64,000 nucleotides of DNA from Pelagibius marinus (GCF_014925385.1 NZ_JACSDK010000011.1:1-64000), one strand, 5' to 3'; shown: positions 21,809-30,418, counted from the first letter of the stretch. Numbers and translations are program-made. The notes: generated from the letters alone by a model not told the origin.

Positions 21809-23911
21809 CTAGGCGTTCTGCCGGGGTTGCGGGCGGAAGCCGATGCGCCCCGGCGTGCCCGGCTTGGCGGCGGCTTCCTTGGCCAGCAGCCCGACGATGG
21901 CCTCGGGCGAGGCCGCGTCCTCCTGGAAGCGCAGCTGGCGCGCCACCACGGCGAAGTCGCCGGGCGTCAGGCCCGCGATCTCGGCCAGGCGCGGCGGCGC
22001 CGGCCGGTCGAAGAAGACCTCGAAGGCCCGCGCGGCGGCGGCCGGGCCCAAAGCCTCCAGCTTCACCTTGAAGACGAAACGGCGCAGCGCGGCGCTGTCC
22101 AGCCGCGCCGCGTGGTTGGTCGCCGCCACGAAGGGGAAGGGATGGCTGTCCATCCAGGTCAGCAGCTCGTTCACCTGGCTGACTTCCCAGGTCTTCTCCG
22201 CGCGGCCGCGGTCGGACAGCAGCGAGTCGACTTCGTCGAACAGCAGAATGCTGCCGCTTTCCGCCGCCTCGGTGAAGGACTCGGCGATCAGCTTCTCGGT
22301 CTCGCCGATCCACTTGGACAGCAGGTCGGAGGCGCGCTTGACCAGCAGCGGCCGGTCGAGCTGCCGCGCCAGATGGCGCGCCAGCGCGGTCTTGCCAGTG
22401 CCCGGCGGGCCGGTCAGCAGCAGCGAGAAGTCGGCCGGCGCGCCCGCGGCAGACAGCCGGTCGAAGAGCGCCGCGATGGAGATGTCGGACTGGTAGAGGC
22501 CGAGGTCGAGGTCGCGCTCCGCGCCCCCGCCCGGCGGCAGGCGGCGGCCGTAGCGCAGGCCCGTCACCAGGGACTCCAGGACCTGGCTGGTCTCTTCCTC
22601 GCCGCCCTGCAGCAGGCGCGCCGTGCGCAGGGCGTTGCGCGCCACGGCGGTCGACTCGCTGGCGGTCTCGGCCAGGCGACCGATGGCGCCGGGCGACAGC
22701 TCCAGGCCCTCGTCCCGCGCGATGCGGCCGAGAATCACCTTGCGTGCCTGCGGCGAAGGAAGGTCCATCTTCATGACGTAGGTCATGCGGCGCAGGTAGG
22801 CCGGGTCGATGTTCTCGATGGAGTTGCTGGTCCAGATCGTCGGCACGGCGTTGCTCTCGAACAGCCGGTTCACGAAAACCTTGGAGCCCGGCCGCCGCGA
22901 AATGCGGTTGTCGGTGTTGCGGTAGGCGTCGCCGATCAGGTCTTCCATCTCGTCGAACAGCAGGACTGCGTCGCGGCGCTGGGCCAGAAGCTGTTGCGCC
23001 AGCTTCAAGGCGTCGACGCGCTCCCAGCGCTCCGGCTCGTCGCCATAGCCGTCGGTCTCGCCCACGGCATAGAGGCGCGCGCCGGCCGCCGCCGCCAGCG
23101 CCTTGGCCAGCTCGGTCTTGCCGGTGCCCGGCGGCCCGTAGAGCAGGATGTTGATGCCCTCGGCCCTGTCGCTCAGGGCCCCGCGTAGCAGGCGGTGGAG
23201 CAGCGACAGCTCTTCGCCCCGGCTCGCGAAGTCGCTCAGCGCCAGGCGCGCGGGCGCCGCCGTGCCGACCAGGCATTCGATCATCGCCTCGTCGTTCATC
23301 GGCGCGCGGTTCAGCAGCCGGTGGACGCAGTGCATCGCTCGGAGGGTCGGCGTCGTGTCGTGCCGCCCGATCGACAGGTCGATCAGGTTGAGCTGCACGG
23401 ACTTGGTCTGGCGCAGGGCCTCGAGAGACTCGATGCCCGCCAGTTCCAGCAGCAGCGGCGGCGTTTCCGCGCCGTGGCGTTCCAGCAGATGGCAGAGCGC
23501 GGAGCAATGGCGCAGGCGGTCGCAGGCCACCACTGTCTGCAGCAGCCGCGTCTCCGCCGCGTCGAGCGCCAGCAGCGCGGCGAGGCGCGCTGTCAGGACC
23601 AGCACAGGCGAAGGCTTCGCCGGCGCCGCCGTGCGGGCGGCGGCGATGTCGCGCGCGAGCTCAGCCCAGGCCTCGGCGGGCGGCGCCGGCTTCTCCTCGG
23701 GCTTCTGCTCAGGCTTCCGCCGGAGCCACAGGCGGGGCCGCTTCTTCGTATCTTCCTCGGACTCCTCCGCCTTTTCCGGGGCGACCGGCAGGCCAAGCAC
23801 ATGGGCCCTGTCCCGGCACCAGGCCAGGAGCGCCTTCGCCAGCGGAGAGTCGGCCGGGGCGTCCCGCACGGCAAGGTGCAGCAGTCCCAGCAGCAGTGAT
23901 CTTTCGTCCAT
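21809..23911 (-). CDS. Tandem AAA+ ATPase of unknown function
   Basis: This 700-residue cytosolic protein has two AAA+ modules. Module 1 (about 225-440) has Walker A YGPPGTGKTE (259-266 core) and Walker B VLLFDEMEDL (316-321). Module 2 (about 470-680) has Walker A GPPGTGKT (501-508), a pore-loop-like KWIGETEK (533-540) and Walker B ILLFDEVDSLL (555-560). The module-2 motifs resemble classical AAA unfoldases of the katanin/Vps4/p97 kind. The N-terminal 225 residues include a Lys/Glu/Pro-rich linker (45-80) and a helical region without a recognised domain. No partner gene is adjacent: the 445 bp upstream are empty and the OYE operon downstream starts divergently from other signals. Function cannot be stated beyond an ATP-driven remodelling role. 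Confidence 0.8.
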   Translation of the reverse strand: MDERSLLLGLLHLAVRDAPADSPLAKALLAWCRDRAHVLGLPVAPEKAEESEEDTKKRPRLWLRRKPEQKPEEKPAPPAEAWAELARDIAAARTAAPAKPSPVLVLTARLAALLALDAAETRLLQTVVACDRLRHCSALCHLLERHGAETPPLLLELAGIESLEALRQTKSVQLNLIDLSIGRHDTTPTLRAMHCVHRLLNRAPMNDEAMIECLVGTAAPARLALSDFASRGEELSLLHRLLRGALSDRAEGINILLYGPPGTGKTELAKALAAAAGARLYAVGETDGYGDEPERWERVDALKLAQQLLAQRRDAVLLFDEMEDLIGDAYRNTDNRISRRPGSKVFVNRLFESNAVPTIWTSNSIENIDPAYLRRMTYVMKMDLPSPQARKVILGRIARDEGLELSPGAIGRLAETASESTAVARNALRTARLLQGGEEETSQVLESLVTGLRYGRRLPPGGGAERDLDLGLYQSDISIAALFDRLSAAGAPADFSLLLTGPPGTGKTALARHLARQLDRPLLVKRASDLLSKWIGETEKLIAESFTEAAESGSILLFDEVDSLLSDRGRAEKTWEVSQVNELLTWMDSHPFPFVAATNHAARLDSAALRRFVFKVKLEALGPAAAARAFEVFFDRPAPPRLAEIAGLTPGDFAVVARQLRFQEDAASPEAIVGLLAKEAAAKPGTPGRIGFRPQPRQNA

Positions 23912-24356
23912 CGGTCATCCGATCGTCGCCTTCGGGCGGCCGGACGCGCGCAAGCGCGCAGCGCCACCGGAAGGTGGTTCTTGTTCAATTCGTTTGGGGA
24001 TGACAGGCCGGGCCTCGCCCGGCCGGAACCGCTAGTCTGCGGTCGCTGGGACGAGGAGGCGGGGCGTCATGCCCAGGGTATCTTCCTTGCGCTCAATCAT
24101 GCGCGTGCCTCGTTCTCGAAAGGGACGGCGCCCGAAGACGCCGTGGGCGCGGTTGATAGCAATCCCTGGTGCCGGAGTCAACTCCAAGGGGGCGATGAGG
24201 CCCGCGCGAAGCAGCGAGGCCTCAAGACTGAAGCAAGCTCCCTGCTGGCGCTGGCAGGGGCGCGAGAATCCGAAAACGTCGAATGCCGACGCCACATGAA
24301 GATCGCATCCTGGCTCCATTTGGACGAGAGAAGGAGTCGCCGCCTGTTAGATCTTA
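23912..24356. other. 445-bp region without a convincing gene
   Basis: Open frames exist on both strands, but none looks coding: they are rich in Arg/Pro/Ser, and no ribosome site or family pattern was found. The region holds a perfect 8-bp hairpin (24006-24013 with 24017-24024, GGCCGGGC, loop of three) 95 bp upstream of the AAA+ gene, without a T-run. The part from about 24100 to 24356 may be decayed coding DNA between the AAA+ gene and the following orphan. Confidence 0.4.
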
Positions 24357-25541
24357 TCAGTCGGAATGGTCAGGGCCTGGGACGCGCCTTTGTTGCAACC
24401 CGGCGCGTATCCTAGCCTCCTTTTCCAGGTCCTCTTTCGCTCTGTCGCGCAGCATTTTCATCTGTGATGCCGCGACTTGGTTTCGTCGGATGATGTAGGG
24501 GGTGGTGAGTGCGAAGATAATCTGGGAGAAAAAGGTATCGAACGATTCGATACAGGTGTTGAACTGATCAGTATAGATCGAGCGGAAGATCTTTTGGACT
24601 GACGGCTCTGAGATCACCTTCTCCAGGTTGACCGGGGACCCCGGCGTGTAATCCGGATAGACCGCAGCAGTTGGCTCCAGAGCAACGAGTTGGGCAAGTA
24701 CCCATTCCAGGTCCGTCAGCTTCGCTGCGTTTGACGGGTCCGCCAGCGCAGCAAGCACGGCTTCGGGCGGCAGGGTCCTGTCGTTCTCTTCGATCCAGAC
24801 CCGGGCTTCCTCGGTAAGGTTGCGACGCTTCGACGTTACGGATCGATTGATCTCTCCTTCTCTCGGCAGCAGAGTTGACGCCAAGGAACTGCGCTCACCG
24901 AACTCCTTGGAGAGAGTCGAAGACCCTTCTATAAAGCGCCTCGTATCGATGTACTGTTTCATCGCGAGCAGCGATGCAAGGGTTGGGCCGGGCGCTTTTC
25001 TCTTTCGGTTTTCCGCCAGCTGTTGTTCCGGCCCAAAGCCGCTCGGCGGGTCGCGGAAGCGAAACTCCGCACAATACTGCACTGGTCTTTTTTCGTAGCG
25101 CTCGGCGTCGCACGAGAAATTGAGACGCCTAACCCCTTCAGTGAGAATACGGGTGACTAGGTCGAATTCCTCGACATCGCAAAAGTCATATACGGTCGTA
25201 TAGAGGGGGTTCAGGTTCGACGGCTTGAAGGAGCTGCTGATTCGAGGGGACTCCTTCGTGACCGGGTCATGGTCGCAAAAGGAGGTGCCAACGGATACCA
25301 TCGTATGGCCGTTGATCTCGCCGAGTTCCGGGGCCCGCGCCTCGACCTTGAAAAGAAACCTCTCGGATTTGAACTCAACGGCAAAAATGTCGTAAAAATC
25401 CGGGTCAGGGCCTCCGCCCTCGGTCGTCCTGCCTACCCGGGCGACGGAAAACCCGGAGTCAAAGTCCGTGGCTTTGGATTCAAATCCCGCGAATCTGTGC
25501 AGTTCGCTATTGATCAGCGGTCTGTAGGTCCTGTGGAACAT
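24357..25541 (-). CDS. Hypothetical protein, possible TIGR04255-like orphan
   Basis: This 394-residue soluble protein has no motif I can name with confidence. It has mixed alpha/beta composition in the first 200 residues, with hydrophobic strands (FYDIFAVEFKSERFLFKVEA, GHTMVSVGTSFCD), a long helical stretch RARLNLTEEA-type near 250 and an amphipathic C-terminal helix rich in Lys/Glu. Its overall look, with a C-terminal SFDTFFSQIIFALT region, loosely recalls TIGR04255-type conserved proteins, but this is weak. Codon use is less GC-biased than that of its neighbours, suggesting acquisition. The start at ATG 25541 has only a poor ribosome site. It stands alone between an empty stretch and eutC. 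Confidence 0.6.
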   Translation of the reverse strand: MFHRTYRPLINSELHRFAGFESKATDFDSGFSVARVGRTTEGGGPDPDFYDIFAVEFKSERFLFKVEARAPELGEINGHTMVSVGTSFCDHDPVTKESPRISSSFKPSNLNPLYTTVYDFCDVEEFDLVTRILTEGVRRLNFSCDAERYEKRPVQYCAEFRFRDPPSGFGPEQQLAENRKRKAPGPTLASLLAMKQYIDTRRFIEGSSTLSKEFGERSSLASTLLPREGEINRSVTSKRRNLTEEARVWIEENDRTLPPEAVLAALADPSNAAKLTDLEWVLAQLVALEPTAAVYPDYTPGSPVNLEKVISEPSVQKIFRSIYTDQFNTCIESFDTFFSQIIFALTTPYIIRRNQVAASQMKMLRDRAKEDLEKEARIRAGLQQRRVPGPDHSD

Positions 25542-25638
25542 TCGGTGTCCCGCTATGGGTTAGGTCTTCGCCGACCATTCTGTTTGAAAGCAGGCCGTCG
25601 TTCCAGGTTTGCTGCGACCGGAGGTTCCTTCGCCGCCG

Positions 25639-26631
25639 TCACGACTGAAACACCGTGCCCGCGCCCGCAGCACGCGCCCGGGCGACGGCCAGGGTGGCGA
25701 TGGCGGTGTCCTGCACGCCGGTGCCGGTGAGGTCGCAGAGCACGCAGGCCGCCTCGCTCTCGCGGCCCGGCTTGTCGCCGGCGATGACTTCGCCCAGCTC
25801 CGGGAAGACCGCGTGGGCGTCGACGGCGCCGGCCTCGATGGCGTGGTGCAATTCGCCCAGCAGGCGCACCTGGCTCAGGCGGTCGCAGACGTAGGTGTCG
25901 GCGGCGGCCAGGGCTTCCGCCGCGACCTCGTTCTTGTAGGAGGCATCGGAGCCCATGGCGATGAGGGTCAGGCCCGGGCGCAGATGCTCCGGGGTGATCA
26001 GCGGTTTGTTGGAGGGCGTGGTGGTCACCACCACGTCGCTCTCCGCGCAGAGGGCGCCGATGTCGTCGCAGGCGCTGATCGGGATGCCCAGGGCGTCGGT
26101 CATCTCCTGGGCGCAGGCTTCGGCGTTGCCGCCGTCGCGCGCCCAGACCAGGGCGCTCTCCAGGGGGCGCACCAGGCTCAGCGCCTTCAGCTGCAGACGC
26201 GCCTGCACCCCGGCGCCGACGATGCCCGCGGTCTTCGCGTCCTTGCGGGCCAGCCAGTCGGCGGCGACGCCGCCGGCCGCCGCGGTGCGCAGATCGGTCA
26301 GGTAGCCGTTGTCCAGCAGGATGGCTTCCACCATCCCGGTCTTGGCGCTGAACACCACCATGAGGCCGTTGAGGCTGGGCAGGCCGATCTTGGGATTGTC
26401 GAAGAAGCCGGGGCTCATCTTCATGGCCAGGGAGTCGAGGCCCGGCACGTAGGCGGTCTTCACGTCGATCTCGCCGTTGGCCTCGGCGATCTCCAGGTGC
26501 AGCACCGGCGGCATGATGACCGCCTTGGTGGCCAGCGCCTTGAAGGCCTCCTCGATGCAGGTGACGACGTCGCGGTCCAGGCTCAGCAGGTCGCGCAGGT
26601 CCGGCTCGTTCAGGATGCTGACTTCAGGCAT
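25639..26631 (-). CDS. eutC: EutC, ornithine cyclodeaminase-family enzyme (ectoine utilisation)
   Basis: This 330-residue NAD(P)-dependent enzyme belongs to the ornithine cyclodeaminase/mu-crystallin family. MKMSPGFFDNPKIGLPSLNG (about 70-89), the Rossmann loop TAGIVGAGVQARLQ near 133 and CDLTGTGVQDTAIATLA near 300 agree with the EutC subgroup, which accompanies EutB in (hydroxy)ectoine degradation clusters. A true ornithine cyclodeaminase or an iminosuccinate reductase is possible but fits less well. Its ATG overlaps the end of eutB by 8 bp, so the two are co-translated. The rest of an ectoine pathway (doeA, doeB, transporter, EnuR regulator) is not in this window. Confidence 0.82.
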   Translation of the reverse strand: MPEVSILNEPDLRDLLSLDRDVVTCIEEAFKALATKAVIMPPVLHLEIAEANGEIDVKTAYVPGLDSLAMKMSPGFFDNPKIGLPSLNGLMVVFSAKTGMVEAILLDNGYLTDLRTAAAGGVAADWLARKDAKTAGIVGAGVQARLQLKALSLVRPLESALVWARDGGNAEACAQEMTDALGIPISACDDIGALCAESDVVVTTTPSNKPLITPEHLRPGLTLIAMGSDASYKNEVAAEALAAADTYVCDRLSQVRLLGELHHAIEAGAVDAHAVFPELGEVIAGDKPGRESEAACVLCDLTGTGVQDTAIATLAVARARAAGAGTVFQS

Positions 26632-27667
26632 GGCGCGCAGCCTCCGTCAATTGCGCCTGACGCTCGGCCAGCAGGTCCGGGTTCTCGCCGGCGACGATGC
26701 GCTGGTGCAGGGTCATGTCGATGTTGCCGCCGCTGAGCAGCGCGATGGTGACGCCCCAATCAGGATGCGGCGCGGTGAGCAGGGCGGCGATGCCCACGGC
26801 GGCGGCGCCCTCGATCACCTGGCGTTCCTCGGCGTAGGCATGGCGAATGGCCCCGGCGATTTCCTCTTCACTGACCAGCAGCACCTCGTCCACTAGGTCG
26901 CGCACCATGGCGAAGCTGTGGCGGTTGTCGAGGCCGATGCCGCCGCCCAGGGAGTCGGCCAGGGTCGGCAGTTCCTCCACCGGCACCGGGTGTCCCGCCT
27001 TGAGGCTGTCGTGCATGGCGGCGCCGCGCTGCATGGAGATGCCGACGACGCGGATCGAGGGCTTCACCGTCTTGGCCGCCATGGCGACGCCGGCGATGAG
27101 GCCGCCGCCCGACAGCGGCACCAGCAGGGTCTCGGCCTCCGGCAGCTCCTCCAGCATTTCCAGCCCCAGGGTGCCCTGGCCGGCGATGATGTCGGCGTGG
27201 TCGAAGGGCGGCAGGGCGATCATGCCTTCTTCGGCCACCAGGCGGTCGACCTCCACCTGGGCGTCATCCTGGGACAGGCCGACGATGCGCGCTTCCGCCC
27301 CCAGGGCCTCGATGGCCTCGACCTTGTTGGCCGGCACCAGGGCCGACATGCAGACGATGCAGGGGATGCCCGCCGCGCGCGCCGCATGGGCCAGGGCGCG
27401 GCCGTGGTTGCCGGTGGAGGCGGCGGTGACGCCCTTGCCGCGCTGGTCCGGCGGCAGGGCGAGCACCGCGTTGGTGGCGCCGCGCAGCTTGAAGGCGCCG
27501 GTGATCTGCTGGTGCTCGCACTTCAGGTGGACGGCTGCGCCGTGGCGGGCGGTGAGGCTGGGTGAGGCGATCAGCGGCGTGCGGCGCAGGCGGCCGGCCA
27601 GACGGCGGCGCGCCACCAGGGTGTCGGTCAGTTGCGGATGTCTTGTGCCTTGCTCTGGGCCGGCCAT
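26624..27667 (-). CDS. eutB: EutB, PLP-dependent threonine dehydratase-like enzyme (ectoine utilisation)
   Basis: This 347-residue fold-type-II PLP enzyme has the PLP lysine in ITGAFKLRGATNAVLAL (about 55-71), the substrate loop ASTGNHGRALAHAA (about 83-96), the phosphate-binding SGGGLIAGVA (about 170-179) and the C-terminal SGGN (about 313). The pairing with EutC and the subgroup sequence point to hydroxyectoine utilisation dehydratase; ordinary threonine dehydratase or beta-hydroxyaspartate dehydratase are the alternatives. The ATG at 27667 follows GAGGAAAGG. The two-gene eutBC operon is preceded by a 100-bp gap after the winged-helix/TPR regulator, which is on the same strand but likely separate. 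Confidence 0.84.
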   Translation of the reverse strand: MAGPEQGTRHPQLTDTLVARRRLAGRLRRTPLIASPSLTARHGAAVHLKCEHQQITGAFKLRGATNAVLALPPDQRGKGVTAASTGNHGRALAHAARAAGIPCIVCMSALVPANKVEAIEALGAEARIVGLSQDDAQVEVDRLVAEEGMIALPPFDHADIIAGQGTLGLEMLEELPEAETLLVPLSGGGLIAGVAMAAKTVKPSIRVVGISMQRGAAMHDSLKAGHPVPVEELPTLADSLGGGIGLDNRHSFAMVRDLVDEVLLVSEEEIAGAIRHAYAEERQVIEGAAAVGIAALLTAPHPDWGVTIALLSGGNIDMTLHQRIVAGENPDLLAERQAQLTEAARHA

Positions 27668-27768
27668 AGGGCGCCTTTCCTCAGGGTCTTCTTCTTGGAT
27701 CTGCTGCGGCCCGAAAGGCTTAGCACAGCCCCTGGGACGATTGAAACCCGGGCTCTGCCGAGCGCTGC

Positions 27769-29472
27769 CTAGGAGAAGCCCGCCTTGCGCAGGGCGGCGA
27801 CGAAATGGTCGCGGTCGACGGGGTCCTTGAAGGGAAAGGCCTCGGTGATGGCCGCCAGGGAGAAATCTGGGTTGAGGATGCGCACCTGTTCGGCTTCCCA
27901 GTCGGCGTCGTCCATCCGGCCCGCCTGGGCATAGGACGCGGCGAGCCAGATGTGCAGGCGCTCCGAGGCCGGGTTGCTCTCGACGCCGGCAAGCAGGGCC
28001 TCGATGGCCTTGTCGTAGTCGCGCAGCACGAAGTAGGCCTGGCCCAGATGGAACTGATAATTGAAGGGGTGGTGCGGGTTGAGCCGCATGGCCTGTTTCA
28101 GGCGCTCGACGCTCTCGGCCGGGCGGCCGGCGTAGTAGAACAGCGTGGCCAGCAGCACATGGGCGTTGGCGTAGTTGGGATCGAGCGCCAGGGCCTTCTC
28201 CACCTCCACCATGGCCTTCACGTCTTCGCCGCGCTCGCGGAACACCAGGCCGGTGATGAAGTAGGACAGCGGAATTTCCGGGTCCGCCGCGATCGCCAGC
28301 CGGGCCGCCTCATCGGCGCGCCGCAGCGCCGCCGTGCGATCGCTTGCCCAGCCGTTCACGGCATCGAAAACGTAGGTCCAGGCCAGCATAGCATGCGCCA
28401 TGGCGAAGTCGGGATCCTGCGTCAGTGCTTCTTCGAAGAACTTCCGCGCCTTGGCGTTCTCTGGTTTGTTCCGGTAGAGGTAGAAGTGCTGCCGGCCAAG
28501 CTGGAAGGCCCGGTAGGCCGCGGCGCTGGAGGTGCGCGCCACCAGCAGGCGCTCGCTTTCGGCCGACCCCGCTTCTTCCGTCAGCAGCGGAACGACGGCG
28601 CGCAGCACCCGGTCTTCGACGTCAAAGATGCGACCGGCATCGCTGTCGAAGCTTTCCGCCCAGCGATGGCTGCCGTTCGAGGCATCGACCAGCTGTACGT
28701 TGACCCGCAGCCCCTCGCCGCTGCCGCGGACGGTGCCGCGCAGGATGTAGTCCACGCCGAGGCGCTGCGCGACCTCCTTGTAGTCGACAGTGCCGTCCTT
28801 GTAGACGAAGGCCGAGTCGCGGGCGATGACCAGCAGGTTTCGCGACTTCGCCAAGGCCGTCGTCAGGTCGTCGGTCAACCCGTCGGCCAGGTGCTCCCGG
28901 CCGTCCAGCGCGCCGAGCTGCTGGAAGGGGAGGACGACGACGGCGCTTCGGGTGGCAAGCGGCCCGGGGGCCTCCACTTGGTCATCGCGGCTGGTGAGCC
29001 AGAACAGCCCCGCCGCGAGGAAGGCGGTCGCCATGGCCGCGGCGGTGGCGCGGAGGGGCCGGCCGCCGAAGCGGCGCCGCGGTGGCGTGCCGTCGCTTTG
29101 CTCCGCGACTTCTTCCCCGATCTGCCCAGTGTCCGGCTGCGGCGCCGCCAGCAGGCGGTAACCGCGCTTCGACAGGGTCTCGATAATGCGCGGCTCTTTC
29201 GGGTCGTCACCCAGCGCCTTGCGCAGCTTGAAGATGATGCTGGTAAGCGCGTCGTAGCCCACGACGCGGTCCTGCCAGATGGCGTCCTCGATCTCCGACC
29301 TCGGGACGACTTCGCCGGGCCGGCCGGCGAGATAGGTGAGAACCTTGATGGCCTGCGGCTGCAATCTGACGTCGCAGTCGCCGCCTTGGATCCGGCCGGT
29401 CGCCGGATCCACGCGGCAAGACCCGATCCGGTAAGGTCCTCGAAGATCGATGAAACCGGACTGGCTTTTCAT
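27769..29472 (-). CDS. Winged-helix transcriptional regulator with membrane segment and TPR domain (CadC/HilA-like)
   Basis: This 567-residue protein has an N-terminal OmpR/PhoB-type winged helix (about 10-105; RLQPQAIKVLTYLAGRPGEV, then IIETLSKRGYRLL). A linker and one hydrophobic helix follow (about 140-162, ATAAAMATAFLAAGLFWLTS). Next is a TolB-N-like segment (about 175-300, VVLPFQQLG...GLTDDLTTAL...DYILRGTVRG), then at least five TPR-like repeats (about 330-560). It is therefore a one-component regulator anchored in the membrane with a periplasmic or protein-binding TPR sensor. ATG 29472 is preferred over the upstream in-frame TTG because a GGGGGGTGG sequence precedes it. It is divergent from soxY across a short AT-rich gap containing an inverted repeat, so control of soxYZ and of itself is likely. 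Confidence 0.84.
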   Translation of the reverse strand: MKSQSGFIDLRGPYRIGSCRVDPATGRIQGGDCDVRLQPQAIKVLTYLAGRPGEVVPRSEIEDAIWQDRVVGYDALTSIIFKLRKALGDDPKEPRIIETLSKRGYRLLAAPQPDTGQIGEEVAEQSDGTPPRRRFGGRPLRATAAAMATAFLAAGLFWLTSRDDQVEAPGPLATRSAVVVLPFQQLGALDGREHLADGLTDDLTTALAKSRNLLVIARDSAFVYKDGTVDYKEVAQRLGVDYILRGTVRGSGEGLRVNVQLVDASNGSHRWAESFDSDAGRIFDVEDRVLRAVVPLLTEEAGSAESERLLVARTSSAAAYRAFQLGRQHFYLYRNKPENAKARKFFEEALTQDPDFAMAHAMLAWTYVFDAVNGWASDRTAALRRADEAARLAIAADPEIPLSYFITGLVFRERGEDVKAMVEVEKALALDPNYANAHVLLATLFYYAGRPAESVERLKQAMRLNPHHPFNYQFHLGQAYFVLRDYDKAIEALLAGVESNPASERLHIWLAASYAQAGRMDDADWEAEQVRILNPDFSLAAITEAFPFKDPVDRDHFVAALRKAGFS

Positions 29473-29528
29473 GGCCACCCCCCAAGTCCCGGACAAGGGA
29501 AAGTTGAGACCACCCTTATTAAACTACT

Positions 29529-29552
29529 GATTTTAAATGATAATCTAAAATC
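29529..29552. promoter_or_regulatory. AT-rich inverted repeat between the winged-helix regulator and soxY
   Basis: GATTTTA (29529-29535) and TAAAATC (29546-29552) form a perfect inverted repeat with a 10-bp spacer in the only strongly AT-rich stretch nearby, 57 bp upstream of one gene and 94 bp upstream of the other. This is the likely operator and/or promoter of the divergent pair. Confidence 0.5.
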
Positions 29553-29645
29553 CAGAATAAAACCAGCAAATCATCATAACTTCCTCGCCGCGTCCCCCTA
29601 GCCTCGCTGCGGTGTTTGGCAAAGCAAGCTGACGGAGGTGAGGAG

Positions 29646-30125
29646 ATGGAACGCAGAGACTTTCTCATGGGTGCGGCGGCCTGCGGCGCGCTGCTGGTCG
29701 GCGGAGCGATCGTCCCCGCGTGGGCGGGCGACGGTGCCGCCGCCGCTTTCGCGGCCAACAGCGAAGACGAGGTGCTCGCCCGGCTCTTCCCCGGGCTGAC
29801 TGCCCGGCCGAGCGACGCGGTGGACCTGATCGCGCCCTATCTCGCCACGCCGGGCCAGGCCATCATGGTCCGGGCGGCCTATCGCCGTGAGCCGGCGCAG
29901 GGGATCGCGATCACCGCCCCTGACGCGGAACGGCCGCTCGTGGCCTTGGCGGTCCTGCAGAGGTCGGCGGGGGTTTTCGGCCTGCGCTTGCGTTTGCAGC
30001 GCAGCTCCCCGGTGGTCGCCTATGTCCTGAGCGAGAGCGGCCTCTATTCGGCCACGCGCCGGATCAAGGTGACCCGCGGCGGCTACGGCATGGGCTTCGG
30101 CCGGCTCGAAAAGAAGGGAGGATGA
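29646..30125 (+). CDS. SoxY-like protein lacking the carrier cysteine
   Basis: This 159-residue periplasmic protein has a twin-arginine signal (ERRDFLMGAAACGALLVGG, cleaved near AWA-GD) followed by a SoxY-type immunoglobulin-like domain. The order of strands and the closing SATRRIKVTRGG block match SoxY of the thiosulfate-oxidising complex, and a SoxZ gene follows after 2 bp. However, the usual C-terminal GGCGG swinging arm, whose Cys carries the sulfur substrate, is replaced by GGYGMGFGRLEKKGG; the only cysteine is in the signal peptide. It therefore cannot carry thiosulfate in the known way. ATG 29646 follows GGAGGTG by five bases. No soxA, soxX, soxB or soxCD are present in the window. The change looks real rather than a frameshift, since the frame runs normally to TGA. 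Confidence 0.75.
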   Translation: MERRDFLMGAAACGALLVGGAIVPAWAGDGAAAAFAANSEDEVLARLFPGLTARPSDAVDLIAPYLATPGQAIMVRAAYRREPAQGIAITAPDAERPLVALAVLQRSAGVFGLRLRLQRSSPVVAYVLSESGLYSATRRIKVTRGGYGMGFGRLEKKGG

Positions 30126-30127
30126 TC

Positions 30128-30418
30128 ATGGAAAAGACGACGCGGATGCGGGTGCGGCGGCAGGGGCTGCTGAACGAGGTTCAGGTCCTGGTGCGGCATC
30201 CCATGAAGGCAGCCGGCGCAGAGGCCGCCGACTGCATCGAGAAGCTGACCTGCCGCTGCAACGGCGCGGCCGTGGGCGAGATCTATACCGGCGCCAACGT
30301 GGCGGAGAATCCCCTCTTCGTGCTGGCCGTCGACGAGATCTGCGCCGGCGACCTGCTGGAGGTCTGCTGGCGCGACAGCCGGGGCGACCGGGGCCAGGCC
30401 GCTTTGCTGGTCAGCTAG
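30128..30418 (+). CDS. soxZ: SoxZ-like protein
   Basis: This 96-residue protein has no signal peptide; SoxZ normally rides out with Tat-exported SoxY. Family features are the early MRVRRQG...EVQVLVRHPMKA (about 5-29), the mid-domain LTCRCNGAAVGEI, the ANVAENPLFVLAVD segment (about 57-70) and the C-terminal GDLLEVCWRDSRGDRG. ATG 30128 is chosen over ATG 30122 because the GGGAGG motif is six bases away. The last 8 bp overlap the convergent NDUFA9-like gene. Together with the cysteine-less SoxY it would form a SoxYZ heterodimer of unknown cargo. Confidence 0.78.
   Translation: MEKTTRMRVRRQGLLNEVQVLVRHPMKAAGAEAADCIEKLTCRCNGAAVGEIYTGANVAENPLFVLAVDEICAGDLLEVCWRDSRGDRGQAALLVS

Noticed and set aside
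24032-24415. Possible genes on either strand in the gap between the AAA+ gene and the 394-residue orphan
   Set aside because: The frames have no ribosome site, atypical composition and no recognisable family; they are recorded as an uninterpreted gap.
25639-27667. BhcB/BhcD (beta-hydroxyaspartate cycle) identity for the eutBC pair
   Set aside because: The N-terminal and MKMSPGFFDNPK-type sequences fit the EutC subgroup better, and no bhcA/bhcC genes are adjacent. Not fully excluded.
29646-30125. Frameshift hiding a GGCGG end in soxY
   Set aside because: The frame runs through VTRGGYGMGFGR to a TGA placed correctly before the soxZ ribosome site; no alternative frame there gives GGCGG.
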